DNA of 8,618 nucleotides from an uncultured Faecalibacterium sp. (lineage in GTDB: Bacteria; Bacillota; Clostridia; Oscillospirales; Ruminococcaceae). A program made the position numbers and the translations under genes. Of the stretch, positions 1-5,687 are shown piece after piece. Below the pieces are notes generated by a model, which saw only the letters and a list, made by a program, of their open reading frames with translations, had not been told where the DNA came from and made no database searches. The stretch's first letter is position 1, and every line of letters starts with the position of its first letter. The stretch lies in NCBI GenBank assembly GCA_934561485.1, contig CAKTGS010000085.1, forward strand, positions 1 through 8,618. Reading direction: 5' to 3'.

Positions 1-67
1 CTTCCAGCCCCGTGAGGACCGTCCGGTCTACTGCTCTGACTGCTTCGCTCGCATGAAGCAGAACTAA
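1..67 (+). CDS. Zinc-ribbon (CxxC) domain protein, C-terminal fragment
   Basis: Only the last 21 codons are in the window; the gene begins to the left. The reading frame starts at base 2 and ends with TAA at 65-67. The visible residues include RPVYCSDCF followed by a short basic tail (ARMKQN). A single CxxC knuckle preceded by PREDRPVYC is typical of the small CxxC-x17-CxxC zinc-ribbon proteins found in many Firmicutes, where two or more CxxC pairs bind zinc. The family has no firmly established biochemical role and is often suggested to bind nucleic acid. That assignment rests on recalled family resemblance, and the partner CxxC pair cannot be seen here. A strong terminator follows 27 bases after the stop, so this is the last gene of its transcript. 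Confidence 0.6.
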   Translation, partial: FQPREDRPVYCSDCFARMKQN

Positions 68-94
68 GCGCTGATTTTAATTTAAATCGGTAAC

Positions 95-130
95 AAAGGC
101 CCCGCTGTGGAAACACAGCGGGGCCTTTTT
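95..130 (+). terminator. Rho-independent terminator after the zinc-ribbon gene
   Basis: A perfect 12-base-pair GC-rich stem (98-109 with 114-125) closes a GAAA tetraloop and is followed by five T residues at 126-130. AAA at 95-97 can extend the stem against the first T residues. It ends the plus-strand transcript of the zinc-ribbon gene. Read on the minus strand the same stem is followed by TTTGTTA, so it may also stop transcripts arriving from cls, which converge on it. Confidence 0.9.
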
Positions 131-202
131 GCGTGGACCTTCTCTGTCGCAGCTCCCTCTTTCGGGAGAACTGGTGAACGAAACAAGCCTGAGCGGGGCT
201 TT
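131..202. other. Short convergent spacer with two small inverted repeats
   Basis: The spacer lies between the zinc-ribbon terminator and the cls stop codon. It holds a small CTCCC/GGGAG hairpin around 152-166. A 5-bp AAGCC/GGCTT stem at about 185-201 is followed on the minus strand by GTTT and could act as a weak terminator for cls. I see no open frame with a ribosome binding site here. Confidence 0.4.
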
Positions 203-1822
203 TCAGAGCAGCGGGGCGATCACTTTCAGCAGCAGGCCCATCAGGCGCAGCACCACATGCCCCTGCCAGATGCTCTGGCGGGTGGGTTCCACCCGGCGGC
301 TCTGGCCGAGGGTGGCCTGAAAATCCGCTTCCATGGCGCGGATGCTCTCCACGCCGCGCATCCACACCGCATTTTCAAAGTGGTGGTACAGGCTGCGGTA
401 GTCCAGATTGATGGTGCCCACCACGGCTTCCACGCCGTCCATCACCACAAGCTTTGCATGGGTAAAGCCGGGGGTCCACTCGCTGATCTTCACGCCCGAA
501 GCAAGCAGCGCCTTGTAGTGGGTCTTGGCCAGCGCATAGGCAAACTTCTTGTCCGGCACCCCGGGCAGGATCAGATGCACGTCCACGCCGCGCTCGGCGG
601 CAAAGCGCAGGGCCGTTTCCAGCTCGCCGTCCAGAATCAGGTAGGGCGTGATGATGTGCACATATTTCTGCGCCCGGTTGAGCATGTCCATGTACACCAT
701 CTCGCCCACCCGCTCCCCGTCCAGAGGGCAGTCGCCGTAGGGGGCCACAAAGCCCCCAGCCTGAGCTGCCGCCGGGACGGCCTGCGGCATAAACTGCTCA
801 AACTCCGGCTGCTGCAGGATGCACCACATCTGCAGAAACAGCGCCGTAAGGGTGCGCACCGCTTCGCCTTCCAGCATCACGGCAGCATCCTTCCAGCGGC
901 CATATTTTTCCACGTGGTTGATGTACTCATCTGCCAGGTTCACCCCGCCGGTAAAGCCCACCCGGCCATCGATCACCAAAATTTTGCGGTGGTCGCGGTA
1001 GTTGTAGTGAGTGGACACAAAGGGCGTGACCGGCGAAAACACCTTGCACCGGATGCCCAGCGCTTCCAGCCGTTTGGGGTAGTCCCGCGGCAGGGTGGAA
1101 AACTCGCAGGTGCCGTCATACATCACCCGCACATCCACGCCCCGGGCGGCCTTGCGGGCCAGCACTTCCAGAATGCGGCCCCACATCAGGCCCTCGTCCA
1201 CAATGAAGTATTCCAGAAAGATATATTGTTCGGCAGTCTCCAGCTGGCGCAGCAGCTCTGCAAATTTGGCTTCGCCGCCGTTGAAGTAGGTCACCGCCGT
1301 GTTCCGGTACACCGGAAAGCCGCCGCCCCGCCCCCGCAGGTACCGCATCAGCGAAGCCGCTCCGGAGCTGTCCGCCTCCAGACGCTGCTCCACCCCTTCC
1401 GGCTGGGGCAGCTGAGCGCGGGTCTGGCTTTCCAGATCCATCAGGCGCTTTTTCAGGGCGTTGTGGCCGATGTCCGCCTTGGTGTACCAGAACAGCGGCA
1501 CGCCCAGCACCGGCAGCACCGCAATGACCACCAGCCAGGTTATGCGCACGCTGTTGTCCATGTCCAGGTTCAGCAGGTAGCACACCATGCCTGCCGTGAC
1601 CAGCGCCGTGCCGCCCAGGTAATGGGGCAGCAGCCCGCCGAACCAGCGCAGCAGGCTGAACAGTGCCCCGAACTGCAGCAGCAGCAGCACCAGCACCAGC
1701 CCAAAGCGGCTGAAGATGGCGTGTACCAGCCCCTTCTGCCCTTTTTTGAGCAGACGGATGCCGCCATCCTCGAACACCCGGACCTTTTCTTTTACGTTCT
1801 GCTGCAGCTGTTCCGTTTGCAT
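203..1822 (-). CDS. cls: Cardiolipin synthase (ClsA-type, phospholipase D superfamily)
   Basis: This 539-aa membrane enzyme should join two phosphatidylglycerol molecules into cardiolipin, releasing glycerol, at the cytoplasmic membrane. Both phospholipase D HKD motifs are intact: H278-R-K280-ILVI-D285 and H455-A-K457-LVVM-D462. Each is followed by the usual glycine/asparagine signature (GFTGGVNLADEY and VVGTINLDYRS). The N-terminal part carries hydrophobic segments at about residues 41-59, 70-85 and 94-113, the last with the phospholipase D nuclease N-terminal look (LPVLGVPLFWY). The protein is slightly longer than the usual roughly 480-510 aa because about 38 hydrophilic residues precede the first membrane segment. 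The start is supported by GAGGGAAG at 1827-1834 just upstream. It lies 38 bases downstream of the HAD phosphatase gene, probably in the same operon. Family identity is very sure; which in vivo acyl-lipid substrate is preferred cannot be read. Confidence 0.95.
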   Translation of the reverse strand: MQTEQLQQNVKEKVRVFEDGGIRLLKKGQKGLVHAIFSRFGLVLVLLLLQFGALFSLLRWFGGLLPHYLGGTALVTAGMVCYLLNLDMDNSVRITWLVVIAVLPVLGVPLFWYTKADIGHNALKKRLMDLESQTRAQLPQPEGVEQRLEADSSGAASLMRYLRGRGGGFPVYRNTAVTYFNGGEAKFAELLRQLETAEQYIFLEYFIVDEGLMWGRILEVLARKAARGVDVRVMYDGTCEFSTLPRDYPKRLEALGIRCKVFSPVTPFVSTHYNYRDHRKILVIDGRVGFTGGVNLADEYINHVEKYGRWKDAAVMLEGEAVRTLTALFLQMWCILQQPEFEQFMPQAVPAAAQAGGFVAPYGDCPLDGERVGEMVYMDMLNRAQKYVHIITPYLILDGELETALRFAAERGVDVHLILPGVPDKKFAYALAKTHYKALLASGVKISEWTPGFTHAKLVVMDGVEAVVGTINLDYRSLYHHFENAVWMRGVESIRAMEADFQATLGQSRRVEPTRQSIWQGHVVLRLMGLLLKVIAPLL

Positions 1823-1860
1823 GGTACTTCCCTCGTATCGGTTTTAAAATGCGATGTGGT

Positions 1861-2694
1861 TTAAATCAGGCCCAGATGCACAAAGGCGTTGTACAGGCCG
1901 TCCTCGTCCACACCGGTGGTCACGTAGTCTGCAGCGGCTTTGATTTCCTCGCCGCCGCTGCCCATGGCCACACCGTAGGCGCAGGCTTCAAACATGGGCA
2001 GGTCCACCTTGGCATCGCCAAAGGCAATGGTGTCCGCCCGGTCGGCCCCCAGATGGGCCAGCAGGGTCTCCACCGCGTGAGCCTTGGTGATGTTCTTCAC
2101 ACCCATGTCGCCAAACAACGCCGTCTCCCCGGCCCCGCCCCAGGTGCCGTGCTGCATCTCCGGGAAGGCCGCCTGGGCGTCCAGATGATCCTGGTAGCTG
2201 TGCAGCAAATAGCTGATCTTGTTCAGGTCATCGCGGTACAGCTCGCCGTCCCAGATCATGCCGGGAAAAGCTTCTTCGTAGGAGATATCGGTGCGGGCTT
2301 CGCGGCCCTTGCGGGCAGCATACTCTGCCATGATGGGCACCACCACATCCTTGAAGGTACGGCTGGCAAACAGGCCGTTGTTGCCTTCCAGATAGAATTC
2401 CAGGCCCCGGCCATTCAGCCAGTCCACAATGCGGCGGCACTGGTCGGCCGTGATGAGCTGGTGCATCACCACCGCACCATCGGATTCCACATAGCTGCCG
2501 TTGCCGCCAATGTAGCCGTCAATGCCGATGTCCCAGATCTCCTGCTTGTTTTCTGCCTTGCTGCGGCCGCTGCACAGGTACACCTTGTGGCCGTTGGTCC
2601 GGGCCTTGCGGATGGCCTCCACGGCAGACATCGGCAGGCGGTTTTCGTAGTCCACCAGGGTGCCGTCAATGTCGATGAATAGGATCTTGCTCAT
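1861..2694 (-). CDS. Cof-type HAD-superfamily hydrolase (class IIB phosphatase)
   Basis: A soluble 277-aa phosphatase of the Cof/YbjI/YidA group, a family that dephosphorylates sugar phosphates, nucleotides or flavin precursors through a phospho-aspartate intermediate. All four HAD motifs are visible: motif I IDIDGTLVD (nucleophile D8, acid/base D10), motif II CSGR (S42), motif III K204 in NITKAHAVETLL, and motif IV AFGDAKVDLPMFE (D227, D231). The large C2-type cap lies between motifs II and III (about residues 80-195). An in-frame ATG exists 24 bases upstream at 2718, but the GGAGG at 2703-2707 sits 8 bases before the ATG at 2694, so I place the start there; the upstream ATG has no such site. 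Length matches the family. The substrate cannot be inferred. It precedes cls with a 38-base gap and is probably co-transcribed. Confidence 0.93.
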   Translation of the reverse strand: MSKILFIDIDGTLVDYENRLPMSAVEAIRKARTNGHKVYLCSGRSKAENKQEIWDIGIDGYIGGNGSYVESDGAVVMHQLITADQCRRIVDWLNGRGLEFYLEGNNGLFASRTFKDVVVPIMAEYAARKGREARTDISYEEAFPGMIWDGELYRDDLNKISYLLHSYQDHLDAQAAFPEMQHGTWGGAGETALFGDMGVKNITKAHAVETLLAHLGADRADTIAFGDAKVDLPMFEACAYGVAMGSGGEEIKAAADYVTTGVDEDGLYNAFVHLGLI

Positions 2695-2700
2695 AAGGGG

Positions 2701-2707
2701 TTCCTCC
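2701..2707 (-). promoter_or_regulatory. Ribosome binding site fixing the HAD phosphatase start
   Basis: The minus strand reads GGAGGAA here, 8 bases (counted from GGAGG) before the ATG at 2694. This site selects that ATG over the in-frame ATG at 2718, which would place the Shine-Dalgarno sequence inside the coding region. Confidence 0.8.
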
Positions 2708-2841
2708 AGTCTATCCATGTTGATGCCTTCCGTCTAGCAGAATTCTGCCGCAGCCGGTAGAAACCATTCGCCCAACGAATGCAAATTTTTCACCAGACAG
2801 CCTGTTTTGCGCAAAAAGCGGCATTTCCTGCCCATGCGGGC

Positions 2842-2871
2842 TTGTCCAACTGCAATGGTTTGTGCTATGAT
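2842..2871 (+). promoter_or_regulatory. Predicted sigma-70-type promoter for udk
   Basis: TTGTCC at 2842-2847 and TATGAT at 2866-2871 are separated by 18 bases. A TGC just before the -10 box gives an extended -10 element. Transcription would begin near 2878, leaving a leader of about 120 bases that contains the hairpin at 2883-2916. Confidence 0.6.
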
Positions 2872-2882
2872 AATGGGAAGAG

Positions 2883-2916
2883 CTGCCGCCGGGCCGCACA
2901 CGGCCCCGTCCGGCAG
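2883..2916. repeat. GC-rich inverted repeat in the udk leader
   Basis: CTGCCG at 2883-2888 pairs with CGGCAG at 2911-2916. Inside it GGGCCG at 2891-2896 pairs with CGGCCC at 2901-2906 around a CACA loop. There is no T-run after it on either strand, so it is not a standard terminator. It falls just after the predicted udk transcription start. Confidence 0.6.
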
Positions 2917-2929
2917 AGGATTTGCTTCT

Positions 2930-2958
2930 ATTATAATCCATCTTTGCCGTTTTTTCCA
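2930..2958 (-). promoter_or_regulatory. Possible minus-strand promoter for the HAD-cls unit
   Basis: On the minus strand TATAAT (2930-2935) lies 17 bases after TGGAAA (2953-2958). The -10 box is perfect but the -35 box is a weak match. Because ATTATAAT is palindromic, the same -10 could be read on the plus strand, where no -35 box is visible at the right distance. A leader of about 225 bases would result for the HAD gene. This is the best candidate I find, not a firm call. Confidence 0.3.
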
Positions 2959-2996
2959 CCAAAAGCGGCAGATTTTGTGCAGGAGGATATTCCACC

Positions 2997-3626
2997 ATGA
3001 ATAATCTGATCATTGGCATTGCGGGCGGTTCGGGCAGCGGCAAAACCACGCTGGCTCTCCGGCTGAAGGAGCGCTTTGGCGAGGACGAGGTGCGCCTGAT
3101 CTCTCACGACAGCTACTACAAGCGCCACGATGAGCTGCCCTTTGAGGAGCGCTGCAAGCTGAACTATGACCACCCGGACGCCTTTGACAACGCCCTTCTG
3201 ATCTACCACCTGCAGGAACTGAAAGCGGGCCGCGCCATCGACTGCCCCGTGTACGATTACTCCAACCACAACCGCAGCGACAAGGTGCAGCATGTGGAAC
3301 CGGCCCCGGTGCTGATCGTGGAAGGCATTCTGCCCTTTGTGGAGCCGGAGCTGTGCGCCATGTTCGACTATAAAATTTTTGTGGACACCGATGCCGATGA
3401 GCGCATCCTGCGCCGTCTGGTGCGGGACGTGAAGGAGCGGGGCCGCAGCCTGGACAGCGTGATCACCCAGTACCTGACCACCGTCAAGCCCATGCACGAA
3501 GCCTTTGTGGAACCCAGTAAGCGCAACGCCGACATCATTGTGCCCAACGGCGGCGAGAACACCGCTGCGGTGGAGATGCTGGCGCACCACATCCGCAACC
3601 TGATCGAAAAAGCCAATATGCTTTAA
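2997..3626 (+). CDS. udk: Uridine kinase (uridine/cytidine monophosphokinase)
   Basis: This 209-aa cytosolic enzyme phosphorylates uridine and cytidine to UMP and CMP with ATP or GTP in the pyrimidine salvage pathway. The P-loop is complete (GGSGSGKTT, residues 10-18, with K16 and T17). Other uridine kinase hallmarks follow in order: HDSYY (37-41), NYDHPDAFD (56-64), the nucleoside-binding PVYDYSNHNR (84-93), the hydrophobic strand ending VEGIL (108-112), and the lid and C-terminal block RRLVRDVKERGRS (139-151) running through VKPMHEAFVEPSKRNADIIVP (from 163). Length equals the usual 205-215 aa. AGGAGG at 2981-2986 is 10 bases before the ATG. It is transcribed alone, from the promoter at 2842-2871 to the palindromic terminator at 3640-3677. 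A phosphoribulokinase-like paralogue is the only alternative, and the motifs favour Udk. Confidence 0.95.
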   Translation: MNNLIIGIAGGSGSGKTTLALRLKERFGEDEVRLISHDSYYKRHDELPFEERCKLNYDHPDAFDNALLIYHLQELKAGRAIDCPVYDYSNHNRSDKVQHVEPAPVLIVEGILPFVEPELCAMFDYKIFVDTDADERILRRLVRDVKERGRSLDSVITQYLTTVKPMHEAFVEPSKRNADIIVPNGGENTAAVEMLAHHIRNLIEKANML

Positions 3627-3639
3627 GCTCCAACGATGC

Positions 3640-3677
3640 AAAACGACCACGGAGAAGCTTCTCCGTGGTCGTTTTTT
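3640..3677. terminator. Bidirectional terminator between convergent udk and TPR lipoprotein genes
   Basis: Bases 3640-3675 form a perfect 18+18 inverted repeat centred on AAGCTT, with no unpaired centre in the DNA. On the plus strand it ends in six T residues (3672-3677) and stops udk. On the minus strand the mirror arm ends in four T residues (3643-3640) and would stop the lipoprotein transcript, whose stop codon is 6 bases beyond the plus-strand T-run. Confidence 0.93.
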
Positions 3678-3682
3678 GCTGC

Positions 3683-5470
3683 TTAATATCTCTTCTTTAC
3701 ATCGGCGGGAGTGATCACGAACGATGCCGTCTTTCCGCCCGCATAGGCAGGCTTATAGGTAAGCACCGCGTTCTCCCAGCTGGAGCCAGCCAGCTCGAAG
3801 TAAACGATGATATGGGAATCCACGCCATCGGGCAAAAGTTCTCCGTCCCCCAGCTCGCCCCAATCATCCGCTGCGATCATTTCCGGCGTTGTGTAGAAAT
3901 AGTGGCCGTCCTGTGCATTCTTGAGTGTCGTGCCGCCGGTGGTCACCGTAAACTCGGTCTTTTTCTTGTAACCGGCCCGCACCATAGCCAGGTCGATCGA
4001 ATCCGAAATGCTGATCCTATTGCCATGCCAGATGTCCTTGCCGCTGCCGTTGTGGACCGTAAAGGAGACTTCAAGCACATCCGGTGCACCCCACACAACA
4101 TGGTCTCGGGCCACGCTTTCCAGGGTGATCGTCACACCGCCGAGGTTGGCGGACTGGCCCAGTTTCAGTGCATTGACCGGCACGGGTTCTTCCTTCTGTT
4201 CAAAGCCGCCGTCCGGGGCATCGTTCTTCCAGGTGTAGGTTTCGGCGGTCAGGTCGGTCTTGCCCGGGTTCAGGATGTACCACACACCTTCGCCCTCGCG
4301 GCTGCGGCCCTCGGCGGCACCGTAATACACATACAGTTTTGCCAGTGAAATGCCTCTGATTTCCTCTGCAGTCGGTGCAGACACCGCCGCCACGGCATCC
4401 GCGTCAACGGTACCGTTTTCTTCGGCGTTCACATCGTCCCAGGCGGTGGTGTTGGCATAGACTGCCAGCATCTTGCCGTCTGCATCGTAATAGCGCAGCT
4501 GGTAACCACGGGCCAGCACATTCTGCATGGCCGCTTTGGCTTCGTCCGTGGTCAGCGCGGCCTTGATTTTGTCGTAGGCCTTGGTGCCGTCTGCTTTTGC
4601 CAGCTCTGCAGCGTTTTTCAGCAGCTCCTCGGCGGCGGTCAGCTGAATGCTCTCCGCATAGTCGGCGTGATTCACCTCGCCCAGCCAGCTGTCGGCACCC
4701 GCAAGGTCTGCCGCCCGGCTCTTGGCAAGGCTCAGAGCCGCCAGCAGGGTGTCACGGTCTGCCGCTTTGTCCTCGCCCAGGTCGATCAGGGCGTCATAGT
4801 CGGGCAGGACGTCCGCATAGTGTTCCAGCTTGGTGTTGGCGTCTGCGCGGCCCGTGTAGGACGTGATTTTGGTCGCCTTCACGTCCAGAACATCCGTATC
4901 GTCCGGCAGTTTTGCAAGACTGTCAATCGCTTTGGTGTAACTTGCCACGGCGGCATCGTTCTTGCCGAACAGGGCACTCAGACGGGCGCAGGCGTTGTAG
5001 ACCTTGATCTTCAAGGCTTCCAGCATCTGCTCGGTCACGTCCGTGATCTTTTCCACGTCCACCTTATCCAAGGCTGTGGATGCCGCTTCGTAGTCGCTCA
5101 GGGCATCTTCGTTGGCGGTGGTCAGCTCGTTCACCTCGGCACGGCCGATGTAGGCTTCCGCCTGCAGGTAGGGCTGGTCTGCCGCCTTTTCAATTGCCGT
5201 GCCGTAGTCGGCCTTGGCATCATCGTACTGCTTCAAGCCGATGTAGGCTTCTGCACGGCCCATGTAGGCGGGAATGTTCTCCGGATCCAGCTCGATGGCC
5301 TCGGTAAAGGACGCCACAGCTTCGGTGTAGTTCAATTCGGTCAGATATTTCTGGCCTAAATCAATTTTTTCCTGTGCCCTGGCCGCTTTGCTGGCGCAGG
5401 CTGTAAACAGGACAAGCGCAGCAAGCAGCAGGGCAAACATCCGCAAGGTGTGTTTTCGTTCCGCGATCAT
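3683..5470 (-). CDS. TPR-containing lipoprotein with DUF4352-like C-terminal domain
   Basis: A 595-aa predicted surface lipoprotein of unknown function. The N-terminus has a charged stretch, a hydrophobic core (residues 11-22) and the lipobox L-F-T-A-C with C25 as the expected lipid anchor, so the mature protein should sit on the outer face of the membrane. Tetratricopeptide repeats follow: clear ones at about 35-68 (GQKYLTELNYTEAVASFTEA with LDPEN) and 69-102 (AYMGRAEAYIGLKQYDDAKADY), and degenerate ones around 103-136, 155-187 and 203-232. Residues 270-320 are alanine-rich helices. Residues 320-415 include YQLRYYDADGKMLAVY and GVWYILNPG, a possible small beta domain. Residues 434-585 resemble the immunoglobulin-like DUF4352 fold (KLGQSANLGGVTITLESV, EVSFTVHNGSGKDI, then an acidic LLPDG turn). 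TPRs usually mediate protein contacts; any enzyme activity is not apparent. AGGAAAGGA lies 8-9 bases before the ATG. The gene is monocistronic, between its own terminators. Confidence 0.85.
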   Translation of the reverse strand: MIAERKHTLRMFALLLAALVLFTACASKAARAQEKIDLGQKYLTELNYTEAVASFTEAIELDPENIPAYMGRAEAYIGLKQYDDAKADYGTAIEKAADQPYLQAEAYIGRAEVNELTTANEDALSDYEAASTALDKVDVEKITDVTEQMLEALKIKVYNACARLSALFGKNDAAVASYTKAIDSLAKLPDDTDVLDVKATKITSYTGRADANTKLEHYADVLPDYDALIDLGEDKAADRDTLLAALSLAKSRAADLAGADSWLGEVNHADYAESIQLTAAEELLKNAAELAKADGTKAYDKIKAALTTDEAKAAMQNVLARGYQLRYYDADGKMLAVYANTTAWDDVNAEENGTVDADAVAAVSAPTAEEIRGISLAKLYVYYGAAEGRSREGEGVWYILNPGKTDLTAETYTWKNDAPDGGFEQKEEPVPVNALKLGQSANLGGVTITLESVARDHVVWGAPDVLEVSFTVHNGSGKDIWHGNRISISDSIDLAMVRAGYKKKTEFTVTTGGTTLKNAQDGHYFYTTPEMIAADDWGELGDGELLPDGVDSHIIVYFELAGSSWENAVLTYKPAYAGGKTASFVITPADVKKRY

Positions 5471-5480
5471 TGTTGTGATT

Positions 5481-5488
5481 CCTTTCCT
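5481..5488 (-). promoter_or_regulatory. Ribosome binding site of the TPR lipoprotein gene
   Basis: AGGAAAGG on the minus strand precedes the ATG at 5470. It favours that ATG over the internal ATG at residue 11, which would remove the positively charged start of the signal sequence. Confidence 0.6.
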
Positions 5489-5500
5489 GATTTCTGCAGA

Positions 5501-5568
5501 GCCGGGCGCATTTCCCAGTCAGACCCGGCCTGCCGTTTTTGGGGCCGCTGCACCGCAGAGCGTGCAGC
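5501..5568. repeat. Two inverted repeats in the lipoprotein leader
   Basis: GCCGGG at 5501-5506 can pair with CCCGGC at 5524-5529 across 17 bases. GCTGCAC at 5547-5553 pairs with GTGCAGC at 5562-5568 across 8 bases. The first hairpin would stand 12 bases upstream of the Shine-Dalgarno sequence in the leader transcript. Neither has a T-tail. A role in translation control or RNA stability is possible but unproven. Confidence 0.4.
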
Positions 5569-5583
5569 CGTTCCATCCCCTAT

Positions 5584-5613
5584 AGCTTACTCCTGCCCCC
5601 GGAGCATTGTCAA
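5584..5613 (-). promoter_or_regulatory. Candidate promoter for the TPR lipoprotein gene
   Basis: On the minus strand a perfect TTGACA (5608-5613) is followed after 18 bases by TAAGCT (5584-5589), a poor -10 match. TATAGG at 5579-5584 is a better box but lies 23 bases away. The gene must have its own promoter, because a terminator at 5637-5670 separates it from the upstream operon, and this is the only convincing -35 box in the gap. Confidence 0.4.
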
Positions 5614-5636
5614 TTGTTTTCCGCCTTTGGGGCAGC

Positions 5637-5670
5637 AAAAAGCCGGAGCTATTCAGAAGCTCCGGCTTTT
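5637..5670 (-). terminator. Terminator of the paralogous exported-protein operon
   Basis: A 10-bp stem AGCCGGAGCT (5641-5650) pairs with AGCTCCGGCT (5658-5667) around a 7-base loop, extended by A/T pairs. The minus strand ends in five T residues (5641-5637). It stands 17 bases after the stop codon of the 346-aa gene. The T-run on the plus side makes it look bidirectional, but no plus-strand gene enters it. Confidence 0.88.
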
Positions 5671-5687
5671 CGCATCGTTCAGGCCGC

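Larger units (their letters stand above)
2695..2996. other. Divergent intergenic region between the HAD-cls unit and udk
   Basis: A 302-base gene-free spacer between genes that diverge. It holds the perfect palindrome GCAGAATTCTGC at 2737-2748, a CATTCG/CGAATG inverted repeat with a 5-base loop at 2765-2781, the udk promoter at 2842-2871, a GC-rich hairpin at 2883-2916, and the self-complementary box ATTATAAT at 2930-2937. Short frames on both strands here lack ribosome binding sites and family-like residues, so I do not call a gene. Confidence 0.7.

Noticed and set aside
107..1864. A 585-codon open frame on the plus strand opposite cls
   Set aside because: It is the antisense shadow of a GC-rich gene. 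It starts inside the terminator, has histidine/glutamine-rich low-complexity sequence, no ribosome binding site and no family motif, while the minus strand has both HKD motifs.
1849..2682. A 277-codon plus-strand open frame opposite the HAD phosphatase
   Set aside because: It is antisense to a gene with all four HAD motifs. The residue composition is shadow-like and there is no start signal.
2765..2781. The CATTCG/CGAATG inverted repeat followed by CAAATTTTT as a terminator
   Set aside because: The stem is only 6 bp and AT-leaning, the T-run is displaced by several bases, and no plus-strand gene ends upstream of it.
2931..3650. A 239-codon minus-strand frame opposite udk
   Set aside because: It is antisense to an unmistakable uridine kinase and begins inside the palindromic terminator.
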